Notes: generated by a model not told the origin, from the sequence alone. Shown: positions 1-6,394, counted from the first letter of the stretch. The stretch is 10,776 nt of DNA from JBOHCT01 sp050699055 (GCA_050699055.1 JBOHCT010000153.1:1-10776); one strand, 5' to 3'. Numbers and translations are program-made.

Positions 1-73
1 GTCCTCCGGCGACGACGCACCCGCTCCCGACGATCACGAACGGCAGCGCGGTCATCCATCGCTCGGCAAGCAC
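1..73 (-). CDS. Possible N-terminus of a membrane protein (partial)
   Basis: On the minus strand an open frame from a GTG at 73 (or an ATG at 55) runs off the window edge. After a short lead it encodes a hydrophobic run, ALPFVIVGSGCVVAGG, that looks like the start of a first transmembrane helix. It lies 45 bases downstream of the DsbA-like gene and has the same orientation, so it could be the next gene of that operon. No strong ribosome binding site is visible at either start, and the piece is too short to assign a family. Chance open frame remains possible. Confidence 0.3.
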   Translation of the reverse strand, partial: MLAERWMTALPFVIVGSGCVVAGG

Positions 74-117
74 GGCTTCGAGCCTACGGGGACCCCCGCG
101 GACCGGTCGCCCGCGGC

Positions 118-870
118 CTACCTGGGCGCACGCGCCCGCAGCCCGTAGACCCACGGCCGCCCCACCTGCGACACCCACGCCACGTGCGGGCGCACACCCA
201 CCTCGGGGTACCTCGCGGGGTCGGGCAGGCCGGCGGGGTACGCGGCGATCCCCAGCCGGGTGATCTCCTGGGCGAGCCGCTCCACCGCGGCCGGGCCAGC
301 GACGACCCGACCGTCCTCGACCAGTGTCGGGAGCGTGCCGGCGCGCAGGTCTATCCAGTCCGCCCGCCAGGCGCGGATCCGCCGGTAGGCGCCTGTGGTG
401 ATCGGCTCGCGGTTCACCGTGACCGCGTACCCGAACTCGCGCAGCGGATGGGCTGTCGCCTGACCGCGGAGGATCGGCCCCGCCAGCAGAGTGCGCAGCT
501 CACCCGGGCTGCCGACGTCCACTCCCCGCACCCAGTACGCGTCGAACAACAGGCGACGTACATCGTCGGCGACCCCCGCGCCGTACGCCTCGGCGTACCC
601 GGAGACGGCAGCCTCCGTCCGCGGCACCATGCTGGGCGGCGCGTGCGGCAGGTCCTCGCCGGACAGCAGCCACTCGGTCACAGCGGCCAGTTCTTCCTTC
701 ACCGCGGCGCTCTGCTCCGCGTCGAGCAGCCTGCCCGACACCGGCACCCGCCGGTCGCCTTCGACGGCCCGCCAGTCGACCTCGACGCCGGCCGCGACGA
801 GGGCGTCGACTCGCCGGCTGGCGAGGTAGCTGTAGGGATCGGTGAAGTCCCCGTAGACGACCAGGCTCAT
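118..870 (-). CDS. DsbA-family / HCCA-isomerase-like thioredoxin-fold protein
   Basis: The 250-residue protein begins MSLVVYGDFTDPYSYLAS, typical of the DsbA/2-hydroxychromene-2-carboxylate isomerase superfamily: a first beta strand, then a D-P-Y-S-Y active-site turn at residues 11-15 where DsbA itself carries CxxC. With no CxxC it is more likely a glutathione-S-transferase-kappa/isomerase-type member or a DsbA-like protein of unknown activity than a classical disulfide oxidase. The central part (about residues 60-165) is helical, and a later segment containing GTLPTLVEDGRVVAGPAAVERL matches the conserved cis-Pro (T-x-P) strand and final helix of the fold. The ATG at 870 is chosen because AGAAGGGGG lies just upstream; the frame stays open for a further 25 codons without a better start. 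No signal peptide is seen, so it is probably cytoplasmic. It starts 26 bases after the DUF2249 gene and is probably cotranscribed with it. Substrate unknown. Confidence 0.8.
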   Translation of the reverse strand: MSLVVYGDFTDPYSYLASRRVDALVAAGVEVDWRAVEGDRRVPVSGRLLDAEQSAAVKEELAAVTEWLLSGEDLPHAPPSMVPRTEAAVSGYAEAYGAGVADDVRRLLFDAYWVRGVDVGSPGELRTLLAGPILRGQATAHPLREFGYAVTVNREPITTGAYRRIRAWRADWIDLRAGTLPTLVEDGRVVAGPAAVERLAQEITRLGIAAYPAGLPDPARYPEVGVRPHVAWVSQVGRPWVYGLRARAPR

Positions 871-896
871 GGTTCCCCCTTCTTGCTGGCCGCGCC

Positions 897-1457
897 TCAG
901 GTCTCGCCAGCACGATCCGCGGCGCGGCCGATCCGCACCCGCCACGTCTCCGGCCCCTCCAGGTAGTCCCAGGTGAACCGGCCAGCCTGCTCGGCGGCGA
1001 ACTGGTAGTACAGCGGCTTCGGGTCGTGGTCGTTGACGAGCACGAAACCGTCACCGGCGCCGAGCCCGGCGTAGGTGTCGAAGATCAGCTGGTGGCGGCG
1101 GGCGGGCGGCTCGGCACGGACGTCGAGCACCTGGTCGGTCGGCATTTGGGTCTCCTCCTCGTTTGTCTGTGGGCCCGGCTGCCCAGTTGGAGGGAGGGGA
1201 GTGGGCAGCCGAGCCAGATAGTGGAGGAGGCCGGTCAGCCGCTCGTCCGCGCCCGGATAGTCGCGACGCAGCAGCGCCCAGGCGTCGGCGGCCAGGCGGC
1301 TGGCCTCATCGGGGCGGCCGGCCTCGCCGAGGAGGCGCAGGGCGCGGGCCAGGACACGGGTGAGGGCGGTCACCGCCGACTCATCCTGAGGGCGGCCGCC
1401 TCGGCGAGGTGCGCGGGACGCGCGACCAAGGGCCCCTCCCCGCTCGGTCGAGACCAT
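897..1457 (-). CDS. DUF2249 protein with N-terminal helical extension
   Basis: The 186-residue frame has two parts. Residues about 25-88 form an Ala/Leu/Arg-rich helical segment (for example ALTRVLARALRLLGEAG) that I do not recognise. A proline-rich linker follows. Residues about 105-180 match DUF2249, with the signatures LDVRAEPPARRHQLIFDTY, VLVNDHDPKPLYYQF and WDYLEGPETWRVRIGR. DUF2249 proteins often occur beside or fused to hemerythrins and in denitrification or nitric-oxide-stress loci; their biochemistry is unresolved. The ATG at 1457 has GGGAGGG upstream and a good promoter. A second ATG at 1145 has a better AGGAG six bases upstream and would make a standalone 82-residue DUF2249 protein. 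The gene may therefore give two products, or it may be a fusion of two formerly separate genes. It heads an operon with the DsbA-like gene. Confidence 0.8.
   Translation of the reverse strand: MVSTERGGALGRASRAPRRGGRPQDESAVTALTRVLARALRLLGEAGRPDEASRLAADAWALLRRDYPGADERLTGLLHYLARLPTPLPPTGQPGPQTNEEETQMPTDQVLDVRAEPPARRHQLIFDTYAGLGAGDGFVLVNDHDPKPLYYQFAAEQAGRFTWDYLEGPETWRVRIGRAADRAGET
1146..1160 (-). promoter_or_regulatory. Internal Shine-Dalgarno before the DUF2249 domain
   Basis: Read on the minus strand, this stretch is GAGGAGGAGACCCAA directly before the in-frame ATG at 1145. The AGGAG core lies six bases from that ATG, an ideal spacing. It falls in the linker between the helical segment and the DUF2249 domain, so ribosomes could start there and make the DUF2249 domain alone. 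Confidence 0.55.
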
Positions 1458-1478
1458 CGCCCACCCTCCCTACCACAT

Positions 1479-1490
1479 TGTTTACACAAA
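1479..1490. promoter_or_regulatory. Operator-like inverted repeat TTGT-TTAC-ACAA
   Basis: The sequence TTGTTTACACAA has perfect TTGT/ACAA arms around four bases. It lies in the AT-rich intergenic region between the DUF2249 operon and fdxA, near the expected transcription start of the leftward promoter. Close relatives of the motif occur at 4872-4883, 6842-6853 and 9708-9719. The binding factor is unknown; a SufR-like regulator encoded in this window is a candidate. Confidence 0.5.
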
Positions 1491-1491
1491 T

Positions 1492-1521
1492 AGTATAGTT
1501 CAAACTAAGGAACGCTGGCAA
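1492..1521 (-). promoter_or_regulatory. Leftward sigma-70-like promoter of the DUF2249 operon
   Basis: On the minus strand TTGCCA (1521-1516) is followed after 18 bases by TATACT (1497-1492), close to the housekeeping -35/-10 consensus. Transcription would start near 1485 and give a leader of roughly 28 bases before the ATG at 1457. On the plus strand TATAGT (1494-1499) could be a -10 for fdxA, but I see no convincing -35 for it. Confidence 0.5.
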
Positions 1522-1545
1522 CGTTCGAGCGGAGGGGAAACCACC

Positions 1546-1902
1546 GTGACCTACGTCATCGGCGAGCCGTGCGTCGACGTGCTGGACCGGGCGTGTGTGG
1601 ACGAGTGCCCCGTCGACTGCATCTACGAGGGGAGCCGCTCGCTGTACATCCACCCCGACGAGTGCGTCGACTGCGGCGCATGCGAGCCGGTGTGCCCGGT
1701 CGAGGCGATCTACTACGAGGACGACCTGCCCGCCGACCTCGAACCGTACAAGGACGACAACACGCGGTTCTTCGACACCCCGCTGCCCGGACGCGACGAG
1801 CCGCTCGGATCGCCCGGTGGGGCGGAGAAGGTCGGCCCACTCGGCGTCGACACCGAGCTGGTCGCCTCCCGCCCTGCCCGGGATCCGGTGCCCGGCGCGT
1901 AG
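1546..1902 (+). CDS. fdxA: 7Fe ferredoxin (3Fe-4S/4Fe-4S), FdxA type
   Basis: This 118-residue soluble electron carrier closely resembles actinobacterial FdxA ferredoxins. It begins MTYVIGEPCVDVLDRACVDE. Cysteines at 9, 17, 21, 25, 40, 43, 46 and 50 fit the pattern of a [3Fe-4S] plus [4Fe-4S] protein; the second motif reads ECVDCGACEPVCPVEAI. The C-terminal extension contains the SPGGAEKVG segment common in the family. The GTG start at 1546 is supported by GGAGGGG about eight bases upstream. It is transcribed away from the DUF2249 operon across a shared AT-rich promoter region. FdxA-type ferredoxins are often induced by low oxygen or nitric oxide, which suits the surrounding genes; the partner enzyme here is unknown. 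Confidence 0.93.
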   Translation: MTYVIGEPCVDVLDRACVDECPVDCIYEGSRSLYIHPDECVDCGACEPVCPVEAIYYEDDLPADLEPYKDDNTRFFDTPLPGRDEPLGSPGGAEKVGPLGVDTELVASRPARDPVPGA

Positions 1903-1975
1903 CCGGCCTGCGGTCGAGCGTCGCTGCCGGCCCGGCGGCGCACCGACCCCGACGAGAGGGCCCGGGAGGTGGGGG

Positions 1976-2555
1976 ACGAAGGCCGTCGACGACCGCGGTC
2001 GCGTCTTCGTGGGGCTGGACGGGTCGCTGGCGAGCCTGCGCGCCCTGCGCCGTGGTGTGACAGAGGCACGGCATGGCAGCGCGGAACTGCACGCCGTGCA
2101 CGTCCGGCAGCACGCCCGGCCCCGCAACTACCGGGCCGGCGTCCTCGGCGCCGCCGCGGAGACACAGCTCCTCGAGGAGCGGCTGGACCAGCAGGCCGAC
2201 GGGGTCATCGCCGCGTGCTTCCGAGAGGGGCTCGGCGGCACACCCGCGGACGTCACCGTCCACCGCCGGATGTCCGCGGGCCATCCGGGTAGGTCGCTGG
2301 TGAGCCTGGCCTGGCGCGACGACGACCTCATCGTCGTGGGCTCCGGCGAACGCGGACCGCTGCGCCGCCTCCTCGGCCGCTCCGTGGCCAACTACTGCCT
2401 GGCCCCACGCAAGCTGCCCGGTACTCGCGGTCCCGCCGGACAGCTTCGCCCGCAGCATGCGCCGCTGGAGGCGGCTGCGTACGTGGACCATCGGCCGTGA
2501 CCTGACGAGACTCCTCGACGAGCCGACCCCCTCCGACGGCCGGTGCGGCCGGTAA
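1976..2555 (+). pseudogene. Universal stress protein, start codon lost and frameshifted
   Basis: The frame encodes a single UspA domain: RVFVGLDGSLASLRALRRGV at the N-terminus (first strand and nucleotide loop) and LIVVGSGERGPLRRLLGRSV for the ATP-binding glycine loop. After ANYCLA at about 2402 the family sequence continues only in another frame, as HASCPVLAVPPDSFARSMRR, ending at TAA 2553-2555. This fits one extra C in the CCCC run near 2402-2405. At the 5' end a perfect GGAGG (1965-1969) lies six bases before ACG at 1976, where an ATG is expected; no in-frame ATG, GTG or TTG precedes the domain. The only in-frame alternative, GTG at 2009, would remove the first strand. Repaired, the protein would be about 192 residues. 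It follows fdxA by 73 bases. Probably inactive unless the two lesions are sequence errors. Confidence 0.75.
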
Positions 2556-2579
2556 CGATCGCTGCGGGCGGTCCAGCCG

Positions 2580-3202
2580 TCATCTGTGCCGACGCGGCGC
2601 CACACGATATGCGGCTCGCCGGGCCACCTGCGGGCGCCGGTGCGTCTGCCAGACGTTGAGGAAGAACGGGAGCATCGACAGGCCGAGCAGGTACGCCCCC
2701 AGTGTGGAGATGGTGTTCAGCGTGGCGAACCCGTCGGCGAACGAGTAGTCCGCGATCCGCCGCGGCATGCCCTGCACCCCCAGCCAGTGTTGGACCAGGA
2801 AGGTCATGTGGAAGCCGAAGAACAACGTCCAGAAGTGGATCTTGTCATCCGGGGGAACGCCAGGTCCGGGGCGCCGATCTGCAGCGGCATGATCACGTTG
2901 GTGAACCCGAGGAACGTCGGGGTCGCGAACAGCAGCAGCATGATCGCGCCGTGCATCGTGAAGAGCTGGTTGTACTGGTCGGGGCCGAGGAACTGCAGGT
3001 TCGGGCGGGCCAGCTCCGAGCGCATCGTCAGCGCCATCATCCTGGCGGCGAGGAAGAAACCGAACGAGGTGATCAGGTACATGTACCCGATCGTCTTGTG
3101 GTCCGTCGACGACGCCCACGACGACAGCTTCGACCCCTTCGGATACGACGGAATCGTCGACTGCTGCGCAGCGGTGGAGGTCGTGCTCGACGTGGTGGTC
3201 AC
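2580..3202 (-). pseudogene. ctaD: Cytochrome c oxidase subunit I remnant, catalytic core deleted
   Basis: The first 119 codons from the GTG at 3202 are a normal actinobacterial CtaD N-terminus: TDHKTIGYMYLI of helix I, then FTMHGAIM of helix II, keeping one low-spin heme histidine (H84), and VIMPLQIGAPDLAFPRM. At about 2845-2855 the sequence jumps, with a frame change, to DDKIHFWTLFFGFHMTFLVQ and GMPRRIADYSFADGFATLNT, which belong to helices XI-XII near the C-terminus. Helices III-X, with all copper-B and heme a3 ligands, are absent; about 300 or more codons are missing compared with the usual length of about 550. The C-terminal tail after VWQTHRR is also not CtaD-like. The gene overlaps the preceding membrane-protein gene by GTGA. 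It cannot be a functional oxidase. The helix II part could still be translated and end near 2804. Confidence 0.88.
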
Positions 3203-4401
3203 GGGCGGACTCCGTCCTGCCCATGCCTCGTGGTGCTCCTCGGGACGGCGGACCTTCCGGGCGGCACCACCGGACGGGCTTTGGACCCGCCACGGATCAC
3301 CGCCCCCGCGGCCAGGGCGATGAACAGCAGCAGCGCGACCTCGTTCAGGACGCCGCCCCACTGCCAGGCCGCGAGATCCCCGGCAGCGTCCCCGCCCACC
3401 AGCCGCAACACCAAAGACGCGTGCAGCAGCGCGAGCGGGACGTACAGCACCGGCCGGTACGGCAGCGGCCGGCCGAGCACCGCGGGCACGATGACCGGGG
3501 CGTGGGCGAAGATCATGGAGATGACGAAGCCGAGGAAGACCGCGTGCAACATGGCGTCGTACGCCGGCCCGCCGCCCATCCGGCCGACGGCGACCCACAG
3601 CCCGCCGCCGACGGCGAGCCAGCCGTAGCCGGTCAGCAGCGCCGCCGCCATGTACCGAGTCACCCCACGCATCCGGATGGTGCGCCGCGCCACGTCATAG
3701 CCGCCCAGCCAGGCCGCCAAGCCGACCAGCCCAACACCCGCGAGCCGTACCCCGACCGGCTCGGCGAACAGCGACACCACCAGCCCCGCGGCGAAAACGC
3801 CCGCGACGGCGACGAACAGGCCCCGGGCACCCCGTGTCGCGCCACCCAGCCGGGACAGCTCCAGGCGCTCCCCCGCGATCGTCAACACCAGAAAGCCGGC
3901 CAGCCACGGCACGAACCGCGGGACACCCCAGCCAGCCAGCCACAGCCCACCGGCCACCACCCAGCACACGGCGCCGGCGGCGAGCACCGCGTTGTGCAGC
4001 GACGGCTGGATCCGGTGCACCGCCACGAACACGGCGACCAGCACCAGCCCGCCCAGGGTCGCCAGCGCCGGGGCGAGCCCGTAGGGTGCGCCGGCCAGCA
4101 CCGCCAGGCCGCCCGCGCCAGCCGCGGCCGGTGCCAGGTACGCCCACGCCTCGCCCAGGGCGACGGCACGTTCGAGGGCGATGAACGTACCCAGGAAACC
4201 GAGGACCATCATCGGCCCATGCCCCTCATGCAGGCCCGACCCGCCGGCCGGCAGCGGCAGGCCCAGGTGCACCAGACCGGACCACAGCGCCGCGAACAAC
4301 ACCACCACCGCCGACGCCATCAACGGCGGAACCCACCGAGCTCGGCGCCGCCGCGGAGCCGTGAGCGTGACCGCGGGCCCTACCGCTGTCGGGCGGGTCA
4401 C
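3199..4401 (-). CDS. Polytopic membrane protein, possibly NnrS-like
   Basis: The 400-residue protein has roughly ten to twelve hydrophobic segments, starting at about residues 26-48. Histidine-rich spots lie at or near membrane segments: LHEGHGPMM (57-65), H135 in QPSLHNAV, H286 in AMLHAVFLGF, H300 in IFAHAPVIVP and H327. Histidines in such positions recall heme/copper-binding membrane proteins of the NnrS type, linked with nitric oxide metabolism, but the resemblance is loose and I would not assign the name firmly. The GTG start at 4401 overlaps the stop of the DUF59 gene (GTGA), implying coupled translation, and its own stop overlaps the ctaD remnant start in the same way. A basic N-terminus (PRRRRARW) precedes the first helix and would stay cytoplasmic. 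The frame continues far upstream, but there it reads the antisense-free shifted frame of the DUF59 gene, so the longer start is rejected. Confidence 0.8.
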   Translation of the reverse strand: MTRPTAVGPAVTLTAPRRRRARWVPPLMASAVVVLFAALWSGLVHLGLPLPAGGSGLHEGHGPMMVLGFLGTFIALERAVALGEAWAYLAPAAAGAGGLAVLAGAPYGLAPALATLGGLVLVAVFVAVHRIQPSLHNAVLAAGAVCWVVAGGLWLAGWGVPRFVPWLAGFLVLTIAGERLELSRLGGATRGARGLFVAVAGVFAAGLVVSLFAEPVGVRLAGVGLVGLAAWLGGYDVARRTIRMRGVTRYMAAALLTGYGWLAVGGGLWVAVGRMGGGPAYDAMLHAVFLGFVISMIFAHAPVIVPAVLGRPLPYRPVLYVPLALLHASLVLRLVGGDAAGDLAAWQWGGVLNEVALLLFIALAAGAVIRGGSKARPVVPPGRSAVPRSTTRHGQDGVRP

Positions 4402-4790
4402 CGCCGCCACCCAAGGGCGCGCTTGGCCGCGTCGCTCATCATCCCCGGACTCCACGGCGGATCCCACACGATCCCCAGGTCGACGTCGTCCACGCCGGGC
4501 ACACCCCACAGGACGCCGGGGATCGCGTCGTCGAAGTACGCGCCCAACGGGCACCCAGGCGTCGTCATCGTCATCCGCACCCGCGCCACCCCGCCCGTCA
4601 CCCGCACGTCGTAGACCAGGCCCAGGTCCACGATGTTGACACCCAGCTCGGGGTCGATGACCTCGTACAGCATGTCCACGACCACGCGCGGGTCCGCCTC
4701 CCCGGCCAGCCACGACGCCACCGCCAGCGGGCCGCCCGACGCACCCCCGCCCTCGGCACGCCCTAGACCGCCCGCCACCTGCTCGGCCAC
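4398..4790 (-). CDS. MIP18-family / DUF59 iron-sulfur assembly-type protein
   Basis: The 130-residue protein carries the DUF59 signature DPELGVNIVDLGLVYDVRV (residues 47-65), the strand VRMTMTTPGCPLG with the conserved cysteine C80, and a terminal IVWDPPWSPGMMSDAAKRAL. Family members (SufT, PaaD, MIP18) help in iron-sulfur cluster assembly or metal-centre maturation. A role in maturing redox proteins of this locus is an inference. Residues 1-28 are Gly/Ala-rich and not conserved. The GTG at 4790 is chosen because AGGAGG lies nine bases upstream; a longer frame exists but reads antisense to the hemerythrin gene. First gene of a three-gene operon with GTGA overlaps to the membrane protein. Confidence 0.85.
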   Translation of the reverse strand: MAEQVAGGLGRAEGGGASGGPLAVASWLAGEADPRVVVDMLYEVIDPELGVNIVDLGLVYDVRVTGGVARVRMTMTTPGCPLGAYFDDAIPGVLWGVPGVDDVDLGIVWDPPWSPGMMSDAAKRALGWRR

Positions 4791-4871
4791 TCCTTGACAC
4801 CTCCTGTCGCGAACCCACGGCGGGCAGTCCCACACGACCGCCGCCACGACTGAGAGTTTGCCTCGTAGACA

Positions 4872-4883
4872 TAGTAAAAACAA
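4872..4883 (-). promoter_or_regulatory. Operator-like half-palindrome TTGTTTTTACTA
   Basis: The minus-strand sequence TTGTTTTTACTA matches the motif at 6842-6853 in 11 of 12 bases. It lies in the 141-base gap between the DUF59 operon (start 4790) and hemerythrin (start 4932), the only AT-rich spot there. TACTAT (4876-4871) could be a -10 for the leftward operon, and TAGCCT (4905-4910) could be a -10 for hemerythrin; neither has a strong -35. Confidence 0.4.
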
Positions 4884-4931
4884 GGTCAAGCCACGAAAGG
4901 ATGGTAGCCTGTGTCGTTGATCGGAGTCACG

Positions 4932-5468
4932 ATGAGCACCTCGGCGAACACCGGCCCCGCCGACGAGCGGGCCTTCCACGCGATCCTCGACCACCACGCG
5001 AGCCTGCGGCGCGACCTCGACGAACGCGTCGCCGCGCTGCGGACGGCGGTCGACACCTCCGCCCCGCACGACCGGGACGCGGCCGCGCTGGCGACCTTCC
5101 TCGCCGAGAGCGTTCTGCCGCACGCCGCGGCCGAAGAGCAGGCGCTGTACGCGACGGCGGCACGCGACACCGCCACCCGCCTGCTCGTCGACGCGATGAC
5201 GGTCGAGCACCGCGCCCTCACCGACCAGGTCCACGCCCTCGGAGGCGCCCGGACCGCGCACGACGCGTTCGCGACCGCGGAGGCCATCCGGGCGGTGTTC
5301 ACCCTGCACGTCGACCGCCGCCCCCACACATTCCCTCCGGCGTTCGAGGGAATGAGAAGGACGCCTGCGGGGAACAGGAGAGGAGATCACCATGCCCGAG
5401 CCCGTCTACCATCCCGCGACACCACAGGTATCCGCCCGCCGCAAAGAGCTCGCACCCGGCATCCATGA
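4932..5468 (+). pseudogene. Hemerythrin HHE-domain protein with degenerate C-terminus
   Basis: Three of the four helices of a hemerythrin bundle are recognisable: FHAILDHHASLRRDL (H21/H22), a second helix with H64-x3-E68 in LPHAAAEEQALY, and a third with H93 in MTVEHRAL. The fourth begins LHVDRRP (H126), but where the family normally has H-x3-E followed by a Leu-rich helix this protein has H-x3-R, then PHTFPPAFEG and an arginine-rich tail. That tail overlaps the next gene. No other frame restores the helix, so the true end seems lost by deletion, and di-iron binding is doubtful. Start: ATG 4932 has GGAG upstream, while GTG 4911 sits right against a possible -10 and is less likely. A shortened protein could still be made. 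Bacterial hemerythrins bind oxygen or nitric oxide and often neighbour DUF2249 genes. Confidence 0.65.
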
Positions 5469-5730
5469 CGCGTTCGACAACTTCAGCCGCGCGGTGTTCG
5501 CCGAGGGGGCCCTGCCGGAGAAGACCAAACAGCTGATCGCGGTGGCTGTCGCACACGTCACCCAGTGCCCGTACTGCATTGACGGGCACACCAAGCTGGC
5601 GCGCCGCAAGGGCGCCAGCCCAGAGGAAATCATGGAGGCGATCTGGGTCGCCGCCGAGATGCGCGCGGGCGGCGCGTACGCGCACTCCACCCTCGCCCTG
5701 CACGCGATGGACGGCACGCCGACGACCTGA
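5392..5730 (+). CDS. Carboxymuconolactone decarboxylase / AhpD-like protein
   Basis: The 112-residue protein is a single small helical domain of the carboxymuconolactone decarboxylase family. It carries the AhpD-type redox motif C59-P-Y-C62-x3-H66 in HVTQCPYCIDGHTKLARRKG, followed by EEIMEAIWVAAEMRAGGAYAHS. Members with this motif are usually peroxidase or thiol-redox proteins rather than true decarboxylases; they are cytoplasmic and often trimers or hexamers. The ATG at 5392 has AGGAGAGGAG directly upstream. The gene overlaps the degenerate tail of the hemerythrin frame, so both were probably one transcription unit. Length and motif are normal; this gene looks intact. Confidence 0.92.
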   Translation: MPEPVYHPATPQVSARRKELAPGIHDAFDNFSRAVFAEGALPEKTKQLIAVAVAHVTQCPYCIDGHTKLARRKGASPEEIMEAIWVAAEMRAGGAYAHSTLALHAMDGTPTT

Positions 5731-5734
5731 CACA

Positions 5735-5799
5735 GTGCCGAGTCCCCGTGCCGAGTCCCCGTGCCGAGTCCCCGTGCCGAGTCCCCGTGCCGAGTCCCC
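5735..5799. repeat. Five perfect 13-bp tandem repeats
   Basis: GTGCCGAGTCCCC is repeated five times head to tail without a mismatch, followed by a partial GTGC. The array begins four bases after the stop codon of the AhpD-like gene. The unit is not palindromic, so it does not form an obvious terminator hairpin. Thirteen is not a multiple of three, which makes a coding role unlikely. Perfect identity suggests recent expansion or active slippage. Confidence 0.95.
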
Positions 5800-5820
5800 G
5801 TGCAGTCTCGCACGCGAGGG

Positions 5821-6035
5821 CGGGCGCGGTCTTGGTCACCCTACGTGGCGACGGCCATCGTCGCCGTACCCATGCACGCGGCCGGAATCGCGCCGCGGTG
5901 GCTCCCGGTGCACGTGTTTCTGCTTGGCGCGGTGACCAACGCGATCGTGATCTGGTCGCGACACTTCGCCGCGTCGGGCGACGGCTCGCGGTCCTCAATA
6001 TCGCCGTGCTGGGAGTTCTGGCGGGGGGTCAGCGC
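5821..6035 (+). pseudogene. Remnant of a polytopic membrane protein
   Basis: One frame encodes VATAIVAVPMHAAGIAPRWL and HVFLLGAVTNAIVIWSRHFA (to about 5972), two membrane-helix-like segments with a histidine at a helix start. A different frame then takes over with RRVGRRLAVLNIAVLGVLAGG (to about 6030), another helix. The shift lies around 5955-5975. Upstream the frame runs into the 13-bp repeats without a plausible start, and downstream it loses hydrophobic character, so this is a fragment. The pattern reminds me of the N-terminal membrane part of actinobacterial copper-oxidase or NnrS-neighbour proteins, but I cannot name the family with confidence. It explains most of the 349-base gap between the AhpD-like gene and whiB. 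Confidence 0.55.
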
Positions 6036-6079
6036 CGGCCTCGAACGCCCTGCGGAGCATACGCGTCCTACGCGTTCCG

Positions 6080-6394
6080 CTACCCATGAAGGGAGGCATC
6101 CATGCTCTGACGGGCCCGGAGTGCCCGCCGTCCGTCCGAGGTAAGCCCGCCCCAGATCCCGAAGTCCTGTCCGGTCCGCAGCGCGTACGCGAGGCACGCC
6201 GCCCGGACCGGACACCTCGCGCACACCGCCTTGGCCTGCGCTGTCTGCTCCAGGGCAGCCGGGCCCGTCGAGCCGATGGGGAAGAACAGCTCCGGATCCT
6301 CCGCCCGGCACGCGGCGTACTCTCGCCAATCCTCGCGCGGGATCAGATCACGTCGGACCGGCGAGCCGCCAGGCCGCCTCCTGTCACTGTCCAT
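6080..6394 (-). CDS. WhiB-family iron-sulfur transcriptional regulator
   Basis: The 104-residue protein has the WhiB layout: C29 in EYAACRAEDPELFF, then C58-x2-C61-x5-C67 in KAVCARCPVRAACLAYAL, giving the four cysteines of a [4Fe-4S] cluster. The turn GIWGG and the basic tail GRRALRAR follow. WhiB proteins are actinobacterial; they work with the sigma factor and several respond to oxygen or nitric oxide through the cluster, which suits this locus. Start: ATG 6394 is preferred, with GGCGGTG five bases upstream; GTG 6400 is an in-frame alternative that adds two residues. The start overlaps the end of the SufR-like remnant, so the two were cotranscribed and whiB may now depend on that promoter. 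Which WhiB paralogue it is cannot be told. Confidence 0.9.
   Translation of the reverse strand: MDSDRRRPGGSPVRRDLIPREDWREYAACRAEDPELFFPIGSTGPAALEQTAQAKAVCARCPVRAACLAYALRTGQDFGIWGGLTSDGRRALRARQSMDASLHG

Noticed and set aside
2556..2579. Bidirectional terminator between the convergent USP and ctaD remnants.
   Set aside because: No stable hairpin with a clear stem could be found in this short gap.
3223..4614. Long plus-strand open frame of 463 codons opposite the DUF59 and membrane-protein genes.
   Set aside because: Composition is Pro/Arg/His/Gln-rich with no recognisable domain; it is an antisense shadow typical of high-GC coding DNA.
4402..4872. Upstream extension of the membrane-protein frame to 4872.
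   Set aside because: The added residues are Gly/Arg-rich and overlap the DUF59 gene in another frame; the GTGA overlap at 4401 gives a better start.
5735..5799. CRISPR array.
   Set aside because: The 13-bp units are directly adjacent with no spacers, and no cas genes are present.
5406..6000. Minus-strand frames translating the 13-bp repeat into a GTRHGDSARGL-like repeat protein.
   Set aside because: The repeat reads in all frames because 13 is not a multiple of three, and the flanks do not resemble protein.
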